A DNA stretch of 64,000 nt, taken from assembly GCF_003697845.1 (NCBI RefSeq), contig NZ_RDQE01000006.1, forward strand, positions 1 through 64,000. The letters are read 5' to 3'. This DNA comes from Halobellus captivus (GTDB lineage Archaea; Halobacteriota; Halobacteria; Halobacteriales; Haloferacaceae). The notes under the pieces are model-generated. The model ran no database searches and was not told the DNA's origin. It was given only the letters and a program-made list of their open reading frames with translations. Shown here one piece after another: positions 8,018 to 16,060 of the stretch; position 1 is the first letter of the stretch; every line of letters begins with the position of its first letter. A program made the position numbers and the translations under genes.

Positions 8018-9457
8018 CTACCGGTCCCCGGCGGACCGCTCGCGGTCGACCGGGACCGTGCCGAACGGGTACGCCGTGAGGAGCTCGTACCCGTCCTCGC
8101 GTACGACGACGACGTCCCCCAGCCGGACGCCGCCGGTCGCGGGGTCGTACACGCCGGGCTCGACGGCGAGGACGTGGCCGGGACGGAGGTCAGACCCGCC
8201 CGGCAGCGACGGCGGCTCCGAGCGGGACAGCCCGACCCCGTGGCCGGCGTCGTGGGTGAACCCGGGTTCTCCGGGCGACGCGTTCGGATCGAAGCCGTAC
8301 GCGGCCAGCTCGGCGGCGGCCTCCCCGTGGACGGTCGTCGCGGGAGCCCCCGGCTCCACCTCCGCGAGCGCGGCCTCGAGGGCCGCCTCGACGGCGACGT
8401 ACGCCCGGCGTTCCCAGCCGCCGTCGCCGTCGACGACGAACGTACGCGTGAGCGCGCCGTGGTAGCCGTCCGGCCCGCGTGGCGCGAGATCGATCACGAC
8501 CGTCTCGCCCGCCCGGATCCCGGCGTTTCGGTCGAGGGCGGCGGGACCGCCGGGTCCTCCCCAGCGAGGGGAATCGGCGGCATCCCGTCCCGCGGCGATC
8601 CTCGTGTTTCCGGCGTCGCGTACGCCCCGTGCGGCGAGCGTCGCGTTCACCGCCCGCCGGAGCCGCTCGATCGTGAGCGGCTCGTCCTCGAAACGGAGGA
8701 CGGGTCGCCCGTCCTCCTCGCTCCCGGAACCTCCCGGTTCCATCGACCCGCCGGCCGGGTCGCTCCGAGACGAGTCGCTCCGGGCGAGCATCGTCTCTGC
8801 GCGCGCCATTCCGGCCGCGGCGGCGCGCTGTGCCCGCCGGATCCGGTCCACCTCGTCCGAGGTCTTGACCGCCCGCGAGTCGGTGACGATCGGCGTCGAC
8901 GCGGGATCGTAGCCCGCCCGCTCGAGGTAGACGGCCGCGTCGTGGGGGACGGATCGCGGGACGAGGACGCGGCGATCGTCGACGGCGTCGCCGCTCCCGT
9001 GCTCGTCGAGGACCGCCGCGGCACGGACGCCGACCGGGACGCCGGCGCGGTCGGTCCGAACCGTCCGGAGGACGCCGTCGTGAAAGGCGGCGTCCGTGTG
9101 CGGCGCGTCGATCCTGGCGGCGTCGACGAACCCGCGTTCGGCCGCCTCGCCGGCGGACGCGGGCGCGAGGAGGGTCGCCCGCGCCGCCGACGATCCGGAC
9201 TCGGCGATCACGACGACGCCGTACGTCCCGTCAGGCTCGCCGACGCGCGTCAGATAGCGGAGGTCGGCGTCGAGGCGGTCGCCGACCGCGACGAACCCGG
9301 CCGCGTCCGCCTCCGCGACCGCCCCGACGACGGGGGAGAGGTCGGTTCGGAGCGGCCCGAGTTCGGGATCGTCGCCGCCCCGATCCGGGTCGTTCGGACG
9401 ACCGTCTCCGTCGCCGCCGTGGCCCGGAGCGGCAGAGCGCTCGTCCCCGCCGCTCAC
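8018..9457 (-). CDS. M24-fold (Xaa-Pro peptidase-like) protein with incomplete metal site
   Basis: 479 residues from a GTG start that overlaps the helicase stop codon (GTGA), so the two are translationally coupled. The C-terminal half has the creatinase/aminopeptidase P 'pita-bread' fold. Of the five metal ligands expected in active M24 enzymes, Asp323 (VVIDLAP), His406 (AGHGVGL) and Glu433 (AVEPGVY) are present. The second Asp is Ala335 (GYHGALTRTF, usually ..D.TRTF) and the final Glu is Gly447 (GVRLGDVV, usually R.ED). The protein may therefore be a non-catalytic or altered relative. The N-terminal 30 residues are low-complexity. Longer upstream reading would run through the helicase gene and is rejected. 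Confidence 0.85.
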   Translation of the reverse strand: MSGGDERSAAPGHGGDGDGRPNDPDRGGDDPELGPLRTDLSPVVGAVAEADAAGFVAVGDRLDADLRYLTRVGEPDGTYGVVVIAESGSSAARATLLAPASAGEAAERGFVDAARIDAPHTDAAFHDGVLRTVRTDRAGVPVGVRAAAVLDEHGSGDAVDDRRVLVPRSVPHDAAVYLERAGYDPASTPIVTDSRAVKTSDEVDRIRRAQRAAAAGMARAETMLARSDSSRSDPAGGSMEPGGSGSEEDGRPVLRFEDEPLTIERLRRAVNATLAARGVRDAGNTRIAAGRDAADSPRWGGPGGPAALDRNAGIRAGETVVIDLAPRGPDGYHGALTRTFVVDGDGGWERRAYVAVEAALEAALAEVEPGAPATTVHGEAAAELAAYGFDPNASPGEPGFTHDAGHGVGLSRSEPPSLPGGSDLRPGHVLAVEPGVYDPATGGVRLGDVVVVREDGYELLTAYPFGTVPVDRERSAGDR

Positions 9458-11298
9458 GGCTCGGGTTCGGGAACCGCCACCTCGTCCTGGACCTCCTCGA
9501 TGAGCTCCTGTGGCGGCTCGTCGCGGAGCTCGTTGAACAGCAGGACGCTGATCGGGAGCGTCGGCGCGCCGCCGATGAGGCTCTCCATGATCACGAGCCG
9601 CTCGCGGGCACGGGACATCCCGACGTAGAACACCCGTCGCTCGTTGTCGGTGAGCACCGGGACGGGGCTCGTGGTCTTCGTGAACTCGTCGACCCCGTCG
9701 ACGTCGGTCGGATCGTCGATGGAGGCCGCCATCTGCTCGACCACCTTCTCCGTCAGGTCCGTCGCGACGAACACGTGGTCGGCCTCGCGGCCCTTCGCGG
9801 AGTGGATGGTGCCGACGCGGACCCGGTCGGGCTCGACCTCCTGATAGTCGCCCGAGAAGTACGCCCCCATCGACTTCCGCTGGAAGCTCGTCACCTTCCG
9901 GACCATGTCGTCGGCGCTCGCGGCGTCCGGCATGAACGGGACCCGGTCGCGTACCTCGTCGGGAGCCACCTCGATCAGCGAGATGTCGTCGGCGTCGGCG
10001 GCCTCCTCGCGGTCGTCGACGAAGTCGTAGAACTCCTCGCGGTCGTGCGTGCCGAACGCCGACTCCTGAAGCATGTCCGCCAGCCGGCGCGCTTCGAGCA
10101 GCGTGATCGGCTCGTCGTCGTCGAGCTTCTCGATTGCGGAGACGTAGTCCTGGACGCGGTCGGTCCACATCCGTCCGTCAGTCAACATCGTGAAGGGGAT
10201 GCCGTGATCGATGAAGTCGTCGATGAAGTCGAACATCTGGTAGCGCGCGCGGAACAGACACATCACGCTGCCCTCGTCGTCCTCGACGGTGTACCGGACG
10301 TTCCGGACGAGTTCGAGCATCGACGGCGACTCGATCGCCTCGACGCTGCCGCCCTCCTTTCGCGGGTGGAGGTCCTTCTCCTGACGCTTGTCGATGTGGC
10401 GTATCTCGGCGTTGACGACGTTGAGGATCTCCGAGGGGAGCCGGTAGGAGTTCGGGAGGATCACGTCCTCGTCGACGTCGGTCTCCAAGAGGAGGTCGGG
10501 GTCCGCACCCTGCCACGCGTAGACCACCTGGTCGTCGTCGCCGGCGATGAGTACCTTCTCCATGTGGGGTTTCCACTCCTCGAAGACGCCGTACTGGAGG
10601 GTCGTGATGTCCTGGAACTCGTCGATGACCAGGTAGTCGACGTTGGGCACGAGCGAACGCTGAGCCACGCGTTCGAGCATGTCGGCGAAGCCGACGAGCC
10701 CGTGTTCGCCCTTGTAGGCCCGCCACGCGCGGATCGTCTCCGGGATGTCGATCCGGTCGTCGTCGGAGGGCCACGTCGGGGTGTACTTGTTCCCCTGCTG
10801 GGCGTTGGGGTCCTCCTCGGGCGGGAGCCTGACCTCCTCGACGTTCCACTGGAAGGGAACGTCGTACCAGTCGGCCACGTCGCGCTCGGTGCGCTGGAGC
10901 CACTGGGAGGTGGCGATGATCTTGTTGCCGATGGTCGTCGACCGCGCCGTTCGGCGGCCCGCCCCGCCGTGTTGGTCCTCGAACTCGATGCCGTACTCCT
11001 CACAGAACTCCTCCTTGTCGCTCTCGCCGACGACGTCGCCCCGCGAGAGGTCGAGCAGCTCGTACGCCTTCGCGTGCATCGTACAGACGTTCCCCTGGAG
11101 GCTCCGCGGGGAGACGTCGAGGCGCTCGGCGAGCCGTTCGCGGATCTCGGCGGCGGCCGCGCGGGTGTAGGAGACGACGAGCACGTCGCGGACCTCGGCT
11201 CCGTCGTCCTCGAGGATCCCTTCGACGCGGTCGAGGAGGGCGGTGGTCTTCCCGCTCCCGGGGCCGCCGAACAGTCGCGTTACCGTGGGGTCGTTCAT
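9454..11298 (-). CDS. UvrD/Rep-type superfamily 1 DNA helicase
   Basis: 614-residue SF1A helicase. The Walker A loop GGPGSGKTTAL is at residues 11-21, motif Ia VVSYTRAAAAEI near 41-52, and Walker B YLVIDEFQD at 222-230. Motif III is IAGDDDQVVYAWQGA, and the C-terminal motifs TIHSAKGREADHVFV and YVGMSRARERLV are present. It would unwind DNA 3'-5' using ATP, probably in repair or replication restart; the exact partner is unknown. It is somewhat shorter than bacterial UvrD (about 720), as is usual for this haloarchaeal family. It heads a two-gene unit with the downstream M24-like gene, whose GTG overlaps its TGA. Confidence 0.93.
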   Translation of the reverse strand: MNDPTVTRLFGGPGSGKTTALLDRVEGILEDDGAEVRDVLVVSYTRAAAAEIRERLAERLDVSPRSLQGNVCTMHAKAYELLDLSRGDVVGESDKEEFCEEYGIEFEDQHGGAGRRTARSTTIGNKIIATSQWLQRTERDVADWYDVPFQWNVEEVRLPPEEDPNAQQGNKYTPTWPSDDDRIDIPETIRAWRAYKGEHGLVGFADMLERVAQRSLVPNVDYLVIDEFQDITTLQYGVFEEWKPHMEKVLIAGDDDQVVYAWQGADPDLLLETDVDEDVILPNSYRLPSEILNVVNAEIRHIDKRQEKDLHPRKEGGSVEAIESPSMLELVRNVRYTVEDDEGSVMCLFRARYQMFDFIDDFIDHGIPFTMLTDGRMWTDRVQDYVSAIEKLDDDEPITLLEARRLADMLQESAFGTHDREEFYDFVDDREEAADADDISLIEVAPDEVRDRVPFMPDAASADDMVRKVTSFQRKSMGAYFSGDYQEVEPDRVRVGTIHSAKGREADHVFVATDLTEKVVEQMAASIDDPTDVDGVDEFTKTTSPVPVLTDNERRVFYVGMSRARERLVIMESLIGGAPTLPISVLLFNELRDEPPQELIEEVQDEVAVPEPEP

Positions 11299-11605
11299 TA
11301 CCGACTACTGATCGCGGCTCTCCTTAAACGCCGTGGCTCGGTGACGGGTCGTTCGGGCCGTCTACGCCCCCTGTCGGAGTGGAGGCAGAACCGTCAGGAC
11401 GAGCGTTGGATGGAGGGTCGAGCCGGCGAACGGAAGGGCCGGTCGGTGGATGGAGGGGTTAGTTGGTTGCGAGGGTCGGTCGGTTGGGTGGGCTGGTTGG
11501 TGGAGGGTTTCGGTCGGTTGGGAGGGCCGGTTGGTGGAGGGTTTCGGTCGGTTGGGTGGGCGGGTTGGTGGAGGCTCGATCGGTGGCGGGCGGATCGACG
11601 GGACG
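11299..11605. repeat. Intergenic region with G-rich 34-bp tandem repeat
   Basis: No convincing gene lies here. At 11477-11574 a 34-bp unit beginning CGGTCGGTTGGGTGGGC is repeated about three times (11477-11510, 11511-11544, 11545-11574), with small substitutions such as GGTGGGC versus GGAGGGC. Related sequence extends upstream to about 11420. The plus strand is rich in GG/GGG runs and could form G-quadruplex-like structures. The minus strand read as protein is proline-rich low complexity, which I take to be spurious. Confidence 0.75.
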
Positions 11606-11764
11606 TCAGTTGCTTCGGGTCGCGCGCGCTTCCCGCACGTCGGCACCGTCACGAACCAGGTCCTCACAGCCCGGACACACGCGAGGACGGTCCACGTCGT
11701 TCGGCGTGAACACCCGGACGTAGTCGGTCGTAACGAACGAACCGCAGTTCTGGCAGGTCGGCAT
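11606..11764 (-). CDS. Small zinc-finger protein (DUF7563-like)
   Basis: 52-residue protein starting MPTCQNCGSFVTTDYVRVF and ending at a TGA at 11606. Four cysteines are arranged as two CxxC pairs (Cys4/Cys7 and Cys30/Cys33), forming one zinc knuckle. The pattern PTC..C.....Y.RVF followed by RVCPGCE defines a widespread haloarchaeal mini-protein family of unknown role. A second member occurs at 36084. A strong TATA box at 11784-11794 is about 25 nt before the ATG, so the gene is expressed from its own leaderless promoter. Proposed roles such as nucleic-acid or protein binding are inference. Confidence 0.8.
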   Translation of the reverse strand: MPTCQNCGSFVTTDYVRVFTPNDVDRPRVCPGCEDLVRDGADVREARATRSN

Positions 11765-11783
11765 ACGCCCCACTAGCTAATCG

Positions 11784-11794
11784 TTATATATAAT
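11784..11794 (-). promoter_or_regulatory. TATA box for the 11764 zinc-finger gene
   Basis: Minus-strand ATTATATATAA is centred about 25 nt before the start codon at 11764. It is a very strong archaeal TATA box in GC-rich surroundings. Confidence 0.7.
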
Positions 11795-11853
11795 ACTGCC
11801 GCCCGGATCGGGCGGAAAGAAAACCGCTAACCGGTCGATCGGTGCCGTCGGCG

Positions 11854-12033
11854 TCAGGTCGGCCGCCAGTCGCAGACGGAGCAGCTGTCGGTTCCCTCGG
11901 GATGGAGCGCACCACACTCGGGGCACTGAAGCTTGTTATACGATCGCTCCCAGCGTACGATCTCCGTCTCGTGGCCCCGGTCGGACAGGAACTCGTCGAA
12001 CACGTCGTCGTTCGTGCTGGGTGCGCTAGACAT
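11854..12033 (-). CDS. Small zinc-ribbon protein (HVO_0416-like family)
   Basis: 59 residues from the ATG at 12033. An acidic N-terminal helix (DDVFDEFLSDRGHETE) is followed by a zinc ribbon with CPECGALHPEGTDSCSVC, that is, two CxxC pairs. It resembles the haloarchaeal HVO_0416-type mini zinc fingers; I am moderately sure of the family and do not know the function. The TATA-like ATACTTATG about 28 nt upstream (12058-12067) supports the chosen start and a leaderless transcript. Confidence 0.75.
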   Translation of the reverse strand: MSSAPSTNDDVFDEFLSDRGHETEIVRWERSYNKLQCPECGALHPEGTDSCSVCDWRPT

Positions 12034-12057
12034 TGCATGACAACGTATGCCACGGCA

Positions 12058-12067
12058 GCATAAGTAT
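12058..12067 (-). promoter_or_regulatory. TATA box for the 12033 zinc-ribbon gene
   Basis: Minus-strand GATACTTATG lies about 26-34 nt before the ATG at 12033. Confidence 0.5.
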
Positions 12068-12187
12068 CTTTCCGTGATTTCGGATCCGGCCGTTCCTCGG
12101 ATCGGATCCGACCGATCGGTCAGGGACACCCGAGACGGAACGACGATCCGTACTTTTTTGTCCCGTTCCCGCCCACGCACGGGTGTC

Positions 12188-12550
12188 ATGTCCACGGTCC
12201 TCGCGAGCGCCCTCCCCGAGAAGCCGGTGCTCAGCGCCGACGGCAGGAGACTCGGTACCGTCCGTAACCTCACCATCGATCCACGGTCGGGAGACTTCGA
12301 GACGCTCCTCGTCGATCCCGTCGTGGACGCCGCCGACCGCGGCGAGGTGACCCGCGGCGAGACGATCCGCAGCGACACGAACGAAAACGACGGCGTGAGC
12401 CGGAACGACGGTGCGACTCGGAACGACGATGCTACCACACACGACGCCGAGATCGCACACGACGACGAGACGATCCGGATCCCCGGCGACGCCGTCACCG
12501 CGGTGGGCGATCAGGTGATCGTCGACCTCTCGACCGATCGACCCCGATAG
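12188..12550 (+). CDS. PRC-barrel domain protein
   Basis: 120-residue cytoplasmic protein from the ATG at 12188. A PRC-barrel beta fold is indicated by the pattern VLSADGRRLGTVRNLTID and the C-terminal IRIPGDAVTAVGDQVIVD. PRC-barrel proteins in archaea are small adaptor-like proteins, several linked to RNA metabolism and cell division. The middle (residues 57-95) is an Asn/Asp/Thr-rich, low-complexity insert with repeated NDD/HD motifs that lengthens the usual 80-90 residue fold. It is divergent from the zinc-ribbon gene. An AT-rich patch (TACTTTTTT, about 12150-12158) is its likely promoter element. Confidence 0.75.
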   Translation: MSTVLASALPEKPVLSADGRRLGTVRNLTIDPRSGDFETLLVDPVVDAADRGEVTRGETIRSDTNENDGVSRNDGATRNDDATTHDAEIAHDDETIRIPGDAVTAVGDQVIVDLSTDRPR

Positions 12551-12627
12551 CGACCCGGGAAGTCGTCTCGAGCCGGAACGCGTCCCAGTGCCGGTCCGTC
12601 GAAGCACATCCGGCCGGGACTCGCCCC

Positions 12628-13170
12628 TCACCAGGGCTCGTTCTTCAGCCCGAGCGCGTAGGCGGCGACGTTCGTCACCACGTGGAGGACGGGCGTCATC
12701 ACGACCACGACGGCGAGAACGGGAAGCGTGAAGACGGCGGTCGTCCAGCCGGGTGCGACGAGGAGGGCGGAGAGGAGCGCGCCGACGACGAAGTCGAGCT
12801 GGTCGAGCCCGGGAAACGACGCCCCGCGTTCCCGTCCGGAGCGCCGCTTGAGGAAGGACGCGCCGATGTCGCCGATCATCGCGCCGAACGCCAGCCCCAG
12901 CGCCGCCCGGAGCTCGAACGTGGGGAGGTCCACGCCGAGCGCCGCGCTCGTGGGGTCGACGACGGCGTTGAGCGCGAGCGCCACGACGACGCCGACCGCC
13001 GTGCCGACGGCGGTCCCCCGCCACGTCTTCCCGTCGCCGAGCAGGCGCGCACCCCGCCACTCCCGGCCGCCGTCGATGGGCCGGCCGCCGCCGGCGAGTA
13101 CCGCGGCGTTGTTCGGCACGTACGCTGGCACCATCGCCCAGAACGCGGTCGCGACGAGGGAACCGACCAT
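12628..13170 (-). CDS. carS: CDP-archaeol synthase (CarS)
   Basis: 180-residue membrane enzyme that activates 2,3-bis-O-geranylgeranyl-glycerol-1-phosphate (DGGGP) with CTP to make CDP-archaeol, the precursor of polar ether lipids. About five hydrophobic helices are visible. The family pattern [11 protein letters not shown] is near residue 15, [12 protein letters not shown] near 46, and [12 protein letters not shown] near 97. The start at 13170 is preferred over an upstream ATG because the membrane protein begins [11 protein letters not shown] and a TATA-like TTTATATC is about 25 nt upstream. Convergent with the PRC-barrel gene. Confidence 0.92.
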   Translation of the reverse strand: MVGSLVATAFWAMVPAYVPNNAAVLAGGGRPIDGGREWRGARLLGDGKTWRGTAVGTAVGVVVALALNAVVDPTSAALGVDLPTFELRAALGLAFGAMIGDIGASFLKRRSGRERGASFPGLDQLDFVVGALLSALLVAPGWTTAVFTLPVLAVVVVMTPVLHVVTNVAAYALGLKNEPW

Positions 13171-13192
13171 GCCGGCATCACGCCCGTCCGCG

Positions 13193-13201
13193 TGATATAA
13201 A
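13193..13201 (-). promoter_or_regulatory. TATA box for carS
   Basis: Minus-strand TTTATATCA about 25-30 nt upstream of the carS ATG at 13170, consistent with a leaderless message. Confidence 0.55.
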
Positions 13202-13297
13202 CCGCGGATCCGACGGGGGACCGAAGCGCGAGGTCGCCGCCACGTCCGCGGGTCGGCCGGTGACAACGCTCAAGTCGGGGGGAACCCACCTCCGGGT

Positions 13298-14137
13298 ATG
13301 ATCCCCCCGATCGCGCGCCGGTTCGTCGCCGGCGAGAGCGTCCCCGAGGCGCTCGAGCACGCACGGGAACGCAACGAGGAGGGCATCGCCGTCATCCTGA
13401 ACCTGCTCGGAGAGCACTACGACGACCCCGCGGACGCCCGGGCCGACGCGGACGCGTACCATCGGCTCCTCGACGATCTGGCCGAGACGGACCTCGACGC
13501 GTGTATCTCCGTGAAACCCTCGCAGATCGGACTCGACGTCTCCGCCGACCTCTTCGAGGAGCAGTACCGCGACCTGGTCGCGTACGCTCACGAGCGCGAC
13601 GCGTTCGTCTGGTGCGACATGGAGGACGCCGACACGACCGACGCCACCCTCGACGCGTTCGAGTCGATCGCCGACGACTACCCCTGGAGCGTCGGCCAGT
13701 GCGTCCAGTCGAACCTCAAGCGAACGCGCGAGGACCTCGAACGGCTCGTCGACGTTCCCGGCGTGGTCCGGCTCGTGAAGGGCGCGTACGACGAGCCCGA
13801 CGCGATCGCCTACACCGACAAGGCCGACGTCGACGAGGCGTACCGCGGCGACATCGAGTTCCTCTTCGAGCGCCGCGATCGGGGAGTCGCCGTCGGCAGC
13901 CACGACCCGGAGATGGTCTCGCTCGCCAACCGGCTCGCGACCGAACACGACGTCGACTACGAGATCCAGATGCTGATGGGCGTCCGCGAGGACGCCCAGC
14001 GCGACCTCGCGAGACAGGGCGTCGACGTGAAACAGTACGCGCCCTACGGGGACAAGTGGCTCTCGTACTTCTACCGTCGCGTCCGCGAGCGCAAGGAGAA
14101 CCTGACGTTCGCCGTACGGGCGATCGCCGGGCGGTGA
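13298..14137 (+). CDS. Proline dehydrogenase
   Basis: 279-residue FAD enzyme that oxidises proline to pyrroline-5-carboxylate, the first step of proline catabolism. It has the TIM-barrel length of monofunctional enzymes (not fused to P5C dehydrogenase). Diagnostic features are CISVKPSQIGLD near residue 68, LVKGAYDEPD near 158, and the C-terminal substrate/FAD signature YAPYGDKWLSYFYRRVRERKEN. No P5C dehydrogenase or proline transporter is adjacent, so the second step must be encoded elsewhere. Transcribed divergently from carS with a 127-nt intergenic region. Confidence 0.93.
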   Translation: MIPPIARRFVAGESVPEALEHARERNEEGIAVILNLLGEHYDDPADARADADAYHRLLDDLAETDLDACISVKPSQIGLDVSADLFEEQYRDLVAYAHERDAFVWCDMEDADTTDATLDAFESIADDYPWSVGQCVQSNLKRTREDLERLVDVPGVVRLVKGAYDEPDAIAYTDKADVDEAYRGDIEFLFERRDRGVAVGSHDPEMVSLANRLATEHDVDYEIQMLMGVREDAQRDLARQGVDVKQYAPYGDKWLSYFYRRVRERKENLTFAVRAIAGR

Positions 14138-14230
14138 ATCGAGCGATCGTCGGCCGGTGAGCCGGTGGCGGGGACCGACGGCTACCCCTCGACGACCGCT
14201 GACGGGTGGACCGGGAGGTGGGTGGAAGCC

Positions 14231-14237
14231 CTTTAAG
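14231..14237 (+). promoter_or_regulatory. TATA-like element for the DUF502 gene
   Basis: CTTTAAG lies about 30 nt before the ATG at 14265, typical spacing for a leaderless promoter. Confidence 0.5.
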
Positions 14238-14264
14238 CGTCGCCGCCGCATAACGGCTCGATAG

Positions 14265-15005
14265 ATGTCCACGTGGAAACGCGACTTCGCCAGCGGGCTC
14301 ATCGTGTTGGCCCCCCTCCTCGTTCTGCTTCTCGTCATCCGGTGGATCTACCTGCACATCGCGTCGATCCCGCTCATCGACGCGCTCCAGCCCGAAGTCA
14401 TCCCCGGCCCGCTGGAGCCCGTCTCGCGGGTCGTAATCGCCATTGCGGTCTTCTCGACGCTCGTGCTCGCGGTCGGCTACTTCATGCGGACGACCCTCGG
14501 CCGGCTCGCGGAGGCGAAGGTCGACGACGCGATAAACCGGATCCCCGCGCTGCGCGTGGTGTACAACGCATCGAAGCTCGCGGCCGAGACGGCCATCTCG
14601 GGCACCGACGAGCTCCAGAACCCGGTGTACCTCGAGACGTGGCCCGGCATCCGGATGACCGCGTTCCGAACGGGCAAGAAGACCCGCGACGGGAAGATCG
14701 TCCTCTTCATGCCCACCGCGCCGAACATCACCACCGGCTTCGTCATCGAGGTCGAGCCCGAGCGGGTCGAGGACACCGGCGAGAGCGTCGAGGAGGGCAT
14801 GACCCGGATCCTCTCTGCGGGCTTCGGCGAGTCCGCCCACCAGATACCCGTCGAGGAGGAGCGCCCGCCAGCCGACGACCGGCCCGAGGACCACCGTCCC
14901 GGCGTCGGTCATCCGGGACGAACCGCCAGTGAGCGGTCCGACGGCGGCGAAAACCGATCCGACGATGACGGAGAGCGGTCGGGAGACGACCCACGCCCCG
15001 ATTAG
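14265..15005 (+). CDS. DUF502 family membrane protein
   Basis: 246 residues with two transmembrane helices (about 10-30 and 50-72). A conserved soluble domain follows, with IPALRVVYNASKLAAETAI and VLFMPTAPNITTGFVIEV, matching the DUF502 family found in bacteria and haloarchaea. Function is unknown; the domain faces one side of the membrane. The last 50 residues are a disordered acidic/Asp-rich halophilic tail. It stands alone, convergent with ilvE. Confidence 0.85.
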   Translation: MSTWKRDFASGLIVLAPLLVLLLVIRWIYLHIASIPLIDALQPEVIPGPLEPVSRVVIAIAVFSTLVLAVGYFMRTTLGRLAEAKVDDAINRIPALRVVYNASKLAAETAISGTDELQNPVYLETWPGIRMTAFRTGKKTRDGKIVLFMPTAPNITTGFVIEVEPERVEDTGESVEEGMTRILSAGFGESAHQIPVEEERPPADDRPEDHRPGVGHPGRTASERSDGGENRSDDDGERSGDDPRPD

Positions 15006-15021
15006 CGGGTCGTGAGCCGGT

Positions 15022-15951
15022 CTACAAATACGTGAACCACTCGTCGTGGTCGTCGGTCCGGCGCTCGATGACCTCGAAGAAGGCCTCCTGGAGCTCCTCG
15101 GTCACGGGACCGCGGCTGCCGTTTCCGATCTCCGTGTCGTCGACGGAACGGATGGGCGTCACCTCGGCGGCGGAGCCGGTGAAGAACAGCTCGTCGGCGG
15201 TGTAGAGCTGTCCGCGGGAGATGACCGCCTCGTCGTGGACGGTGTAGCCGCGCTCCTCGGCCAGGGTGATCACCGTGTCGCGGGTGATGCCCTCCAGGAT
15301 CGACTGGGCCTGGCCGGTGGTGTAGATCTCGCCGTCGTTCACCATGAAGACGTTCTCGCCGGGACCCTCGGCGACGTTCCCCTCCTTGTTCAAGACGATC
15401 GCCTCGACGTAGCCGTTCCGGCGGGCCTCCTCGCCCGCGAGCATCGAGTTGACGTAGAGGCCGGTGGTCTTCACGTTCGTGGGGACCTGCGAGGAGGCGT
15501 GTTTCCGCCAGGAGGAGACCATCACGTCGACGCCCTCCTCGAGCGCCTCCTCGCCGAGGTACGTCCCCCACGGCCAGGCGGCGAGCACGAGGTCGGTCGG
15601 GCAGTCGCCCGGCGAGACGCCGAGCGACTCGTAGCCGTAGTAGGCGATCGGCCGGATGTAACAGGAGGTGAGGTCCTGCCGGTCGAGGAGTTCGAGCGTC
15701 GCCTCCGTGATCTCTTCACGGGAGTGGCCGATGTCCATGTCGTACATCTTCGCGGAGTCGAAGAGGCGGTCGAGGTGCTCCTCGAGCCGGAAGATCGCGG
15801 GACCCTGCTCCGTCTCGTACGCGCGGAGCCCCTCGAACACGCCGCTCCCGTAGTGGAGCGCGTGCGTGAGGACGTGGGTCGTCGCGTCCTCCCAGTCGAG
15901 GAACTCCCCGTTCTTCCAGATCGTGTCGACGTCCATCTCGTCGAATCCCAT
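15022..15951 (-). CDS. ilvE: Branched-chain amino acid aminotransferase
   Basis: 309-residue PLP fold-type IV aminotransferase for the last step of Leu, Ile and Val synthesis, and for their breakdown. Visible features: THALHYGSGVFEGLRAYE near residue 30, RIx-style substrate arm CYIRPIAYYG, the PLP Lys in VPTNVKTTGLYVNS, and phosphate-binding FTGSAAEVTPI near the C-terminus. The start at 15951 is supported by the family N-terminus (MGFDEMDVDTIWKNGEF) and a TATA box (15977-15986) 26-35 nt upstream. No other branched-chain genes are adjacent. Confidence 0.95.
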   Translation of the reverse strand: MGFDEMDVDTIWKNGEFLDWEDATTHVLTHALHYGSGVFEGLRAYETEQGPAIFRLEEHLDRLFDSAKMYDMDIGHSREEITEATLELLDRQDLTSCYIRPIAYYGYESLGVSPGDCPTDLVLAAWPWGTYLGEEALEEGVDVMVSSWRKHASSQVPTNVKTTGLYVNSMLAGEEARRNGYVEAIVLNKEGNVAEGPGENVFMVNDGEIYTTGQAQSILEGITRDTVITLAEERGYTVHDEAVISRGQLYTADELFFTGSAAEVTPIRSVDDTEIGNGSRGPVTEELQEAFFEVIERRTDDHDEWFTYL

Positions 15952-15976
15952 ACTACCGGACTCGAGACGTCCGGGC

Positions 15977-15986
15977 TTAAATTTAT
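15977..15986 (-). promoter_or_regulatory. TATA box for ilvE
   Basis: The minus strand reads ATAAATTTAA about 30 nt before the ATG at 15951, flanked by GC-rich sequence. Confidence 0.65.
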
Positions 15987-16024
15987 GACATACCACCCCG
16001 CTCCGCCGGATTCGAAGGCGTTCG

Positions 16025-16041
16025 GGACTCCTTCGGAGTCC
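16025..16041 (-). terminator. Hairpin between ribB and ilvE
   Basis: GGACTCC-TTC-GGAGTCC forms a 7-bp stem with a 3-nt loop, 20-36 nt after the ribB stop codon. It could end or stabilise the ribB transcript. No strong U-run follows, so terminator function is tentative. Confidence 0.4.
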
Positions 16042-16060
16042 GACGCGGGTCGGGAGCTCC

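Noticed and set aside
9457-10168. N-terminal extension of the M24-like protein into the helicase gene
   Set aside because: The extension is Arg-rich, unlike halophile proteins, and overlaps the helicase core. The GTG at 9457 coupled to the helicase stop is a far better start.
11477-11574. CRISPR array
   Set aside because: The 34-bp units are directly adjacent with no unique spacers, only about three copies exist and no cas genes are nearby.
11362-11667. 101-codon proline-rich minus-strand frame over the tandem repeats
   Set aside because: It is the low-complexity translation of the G-rich repeat and overlaps the better supported zinc-finger gene.
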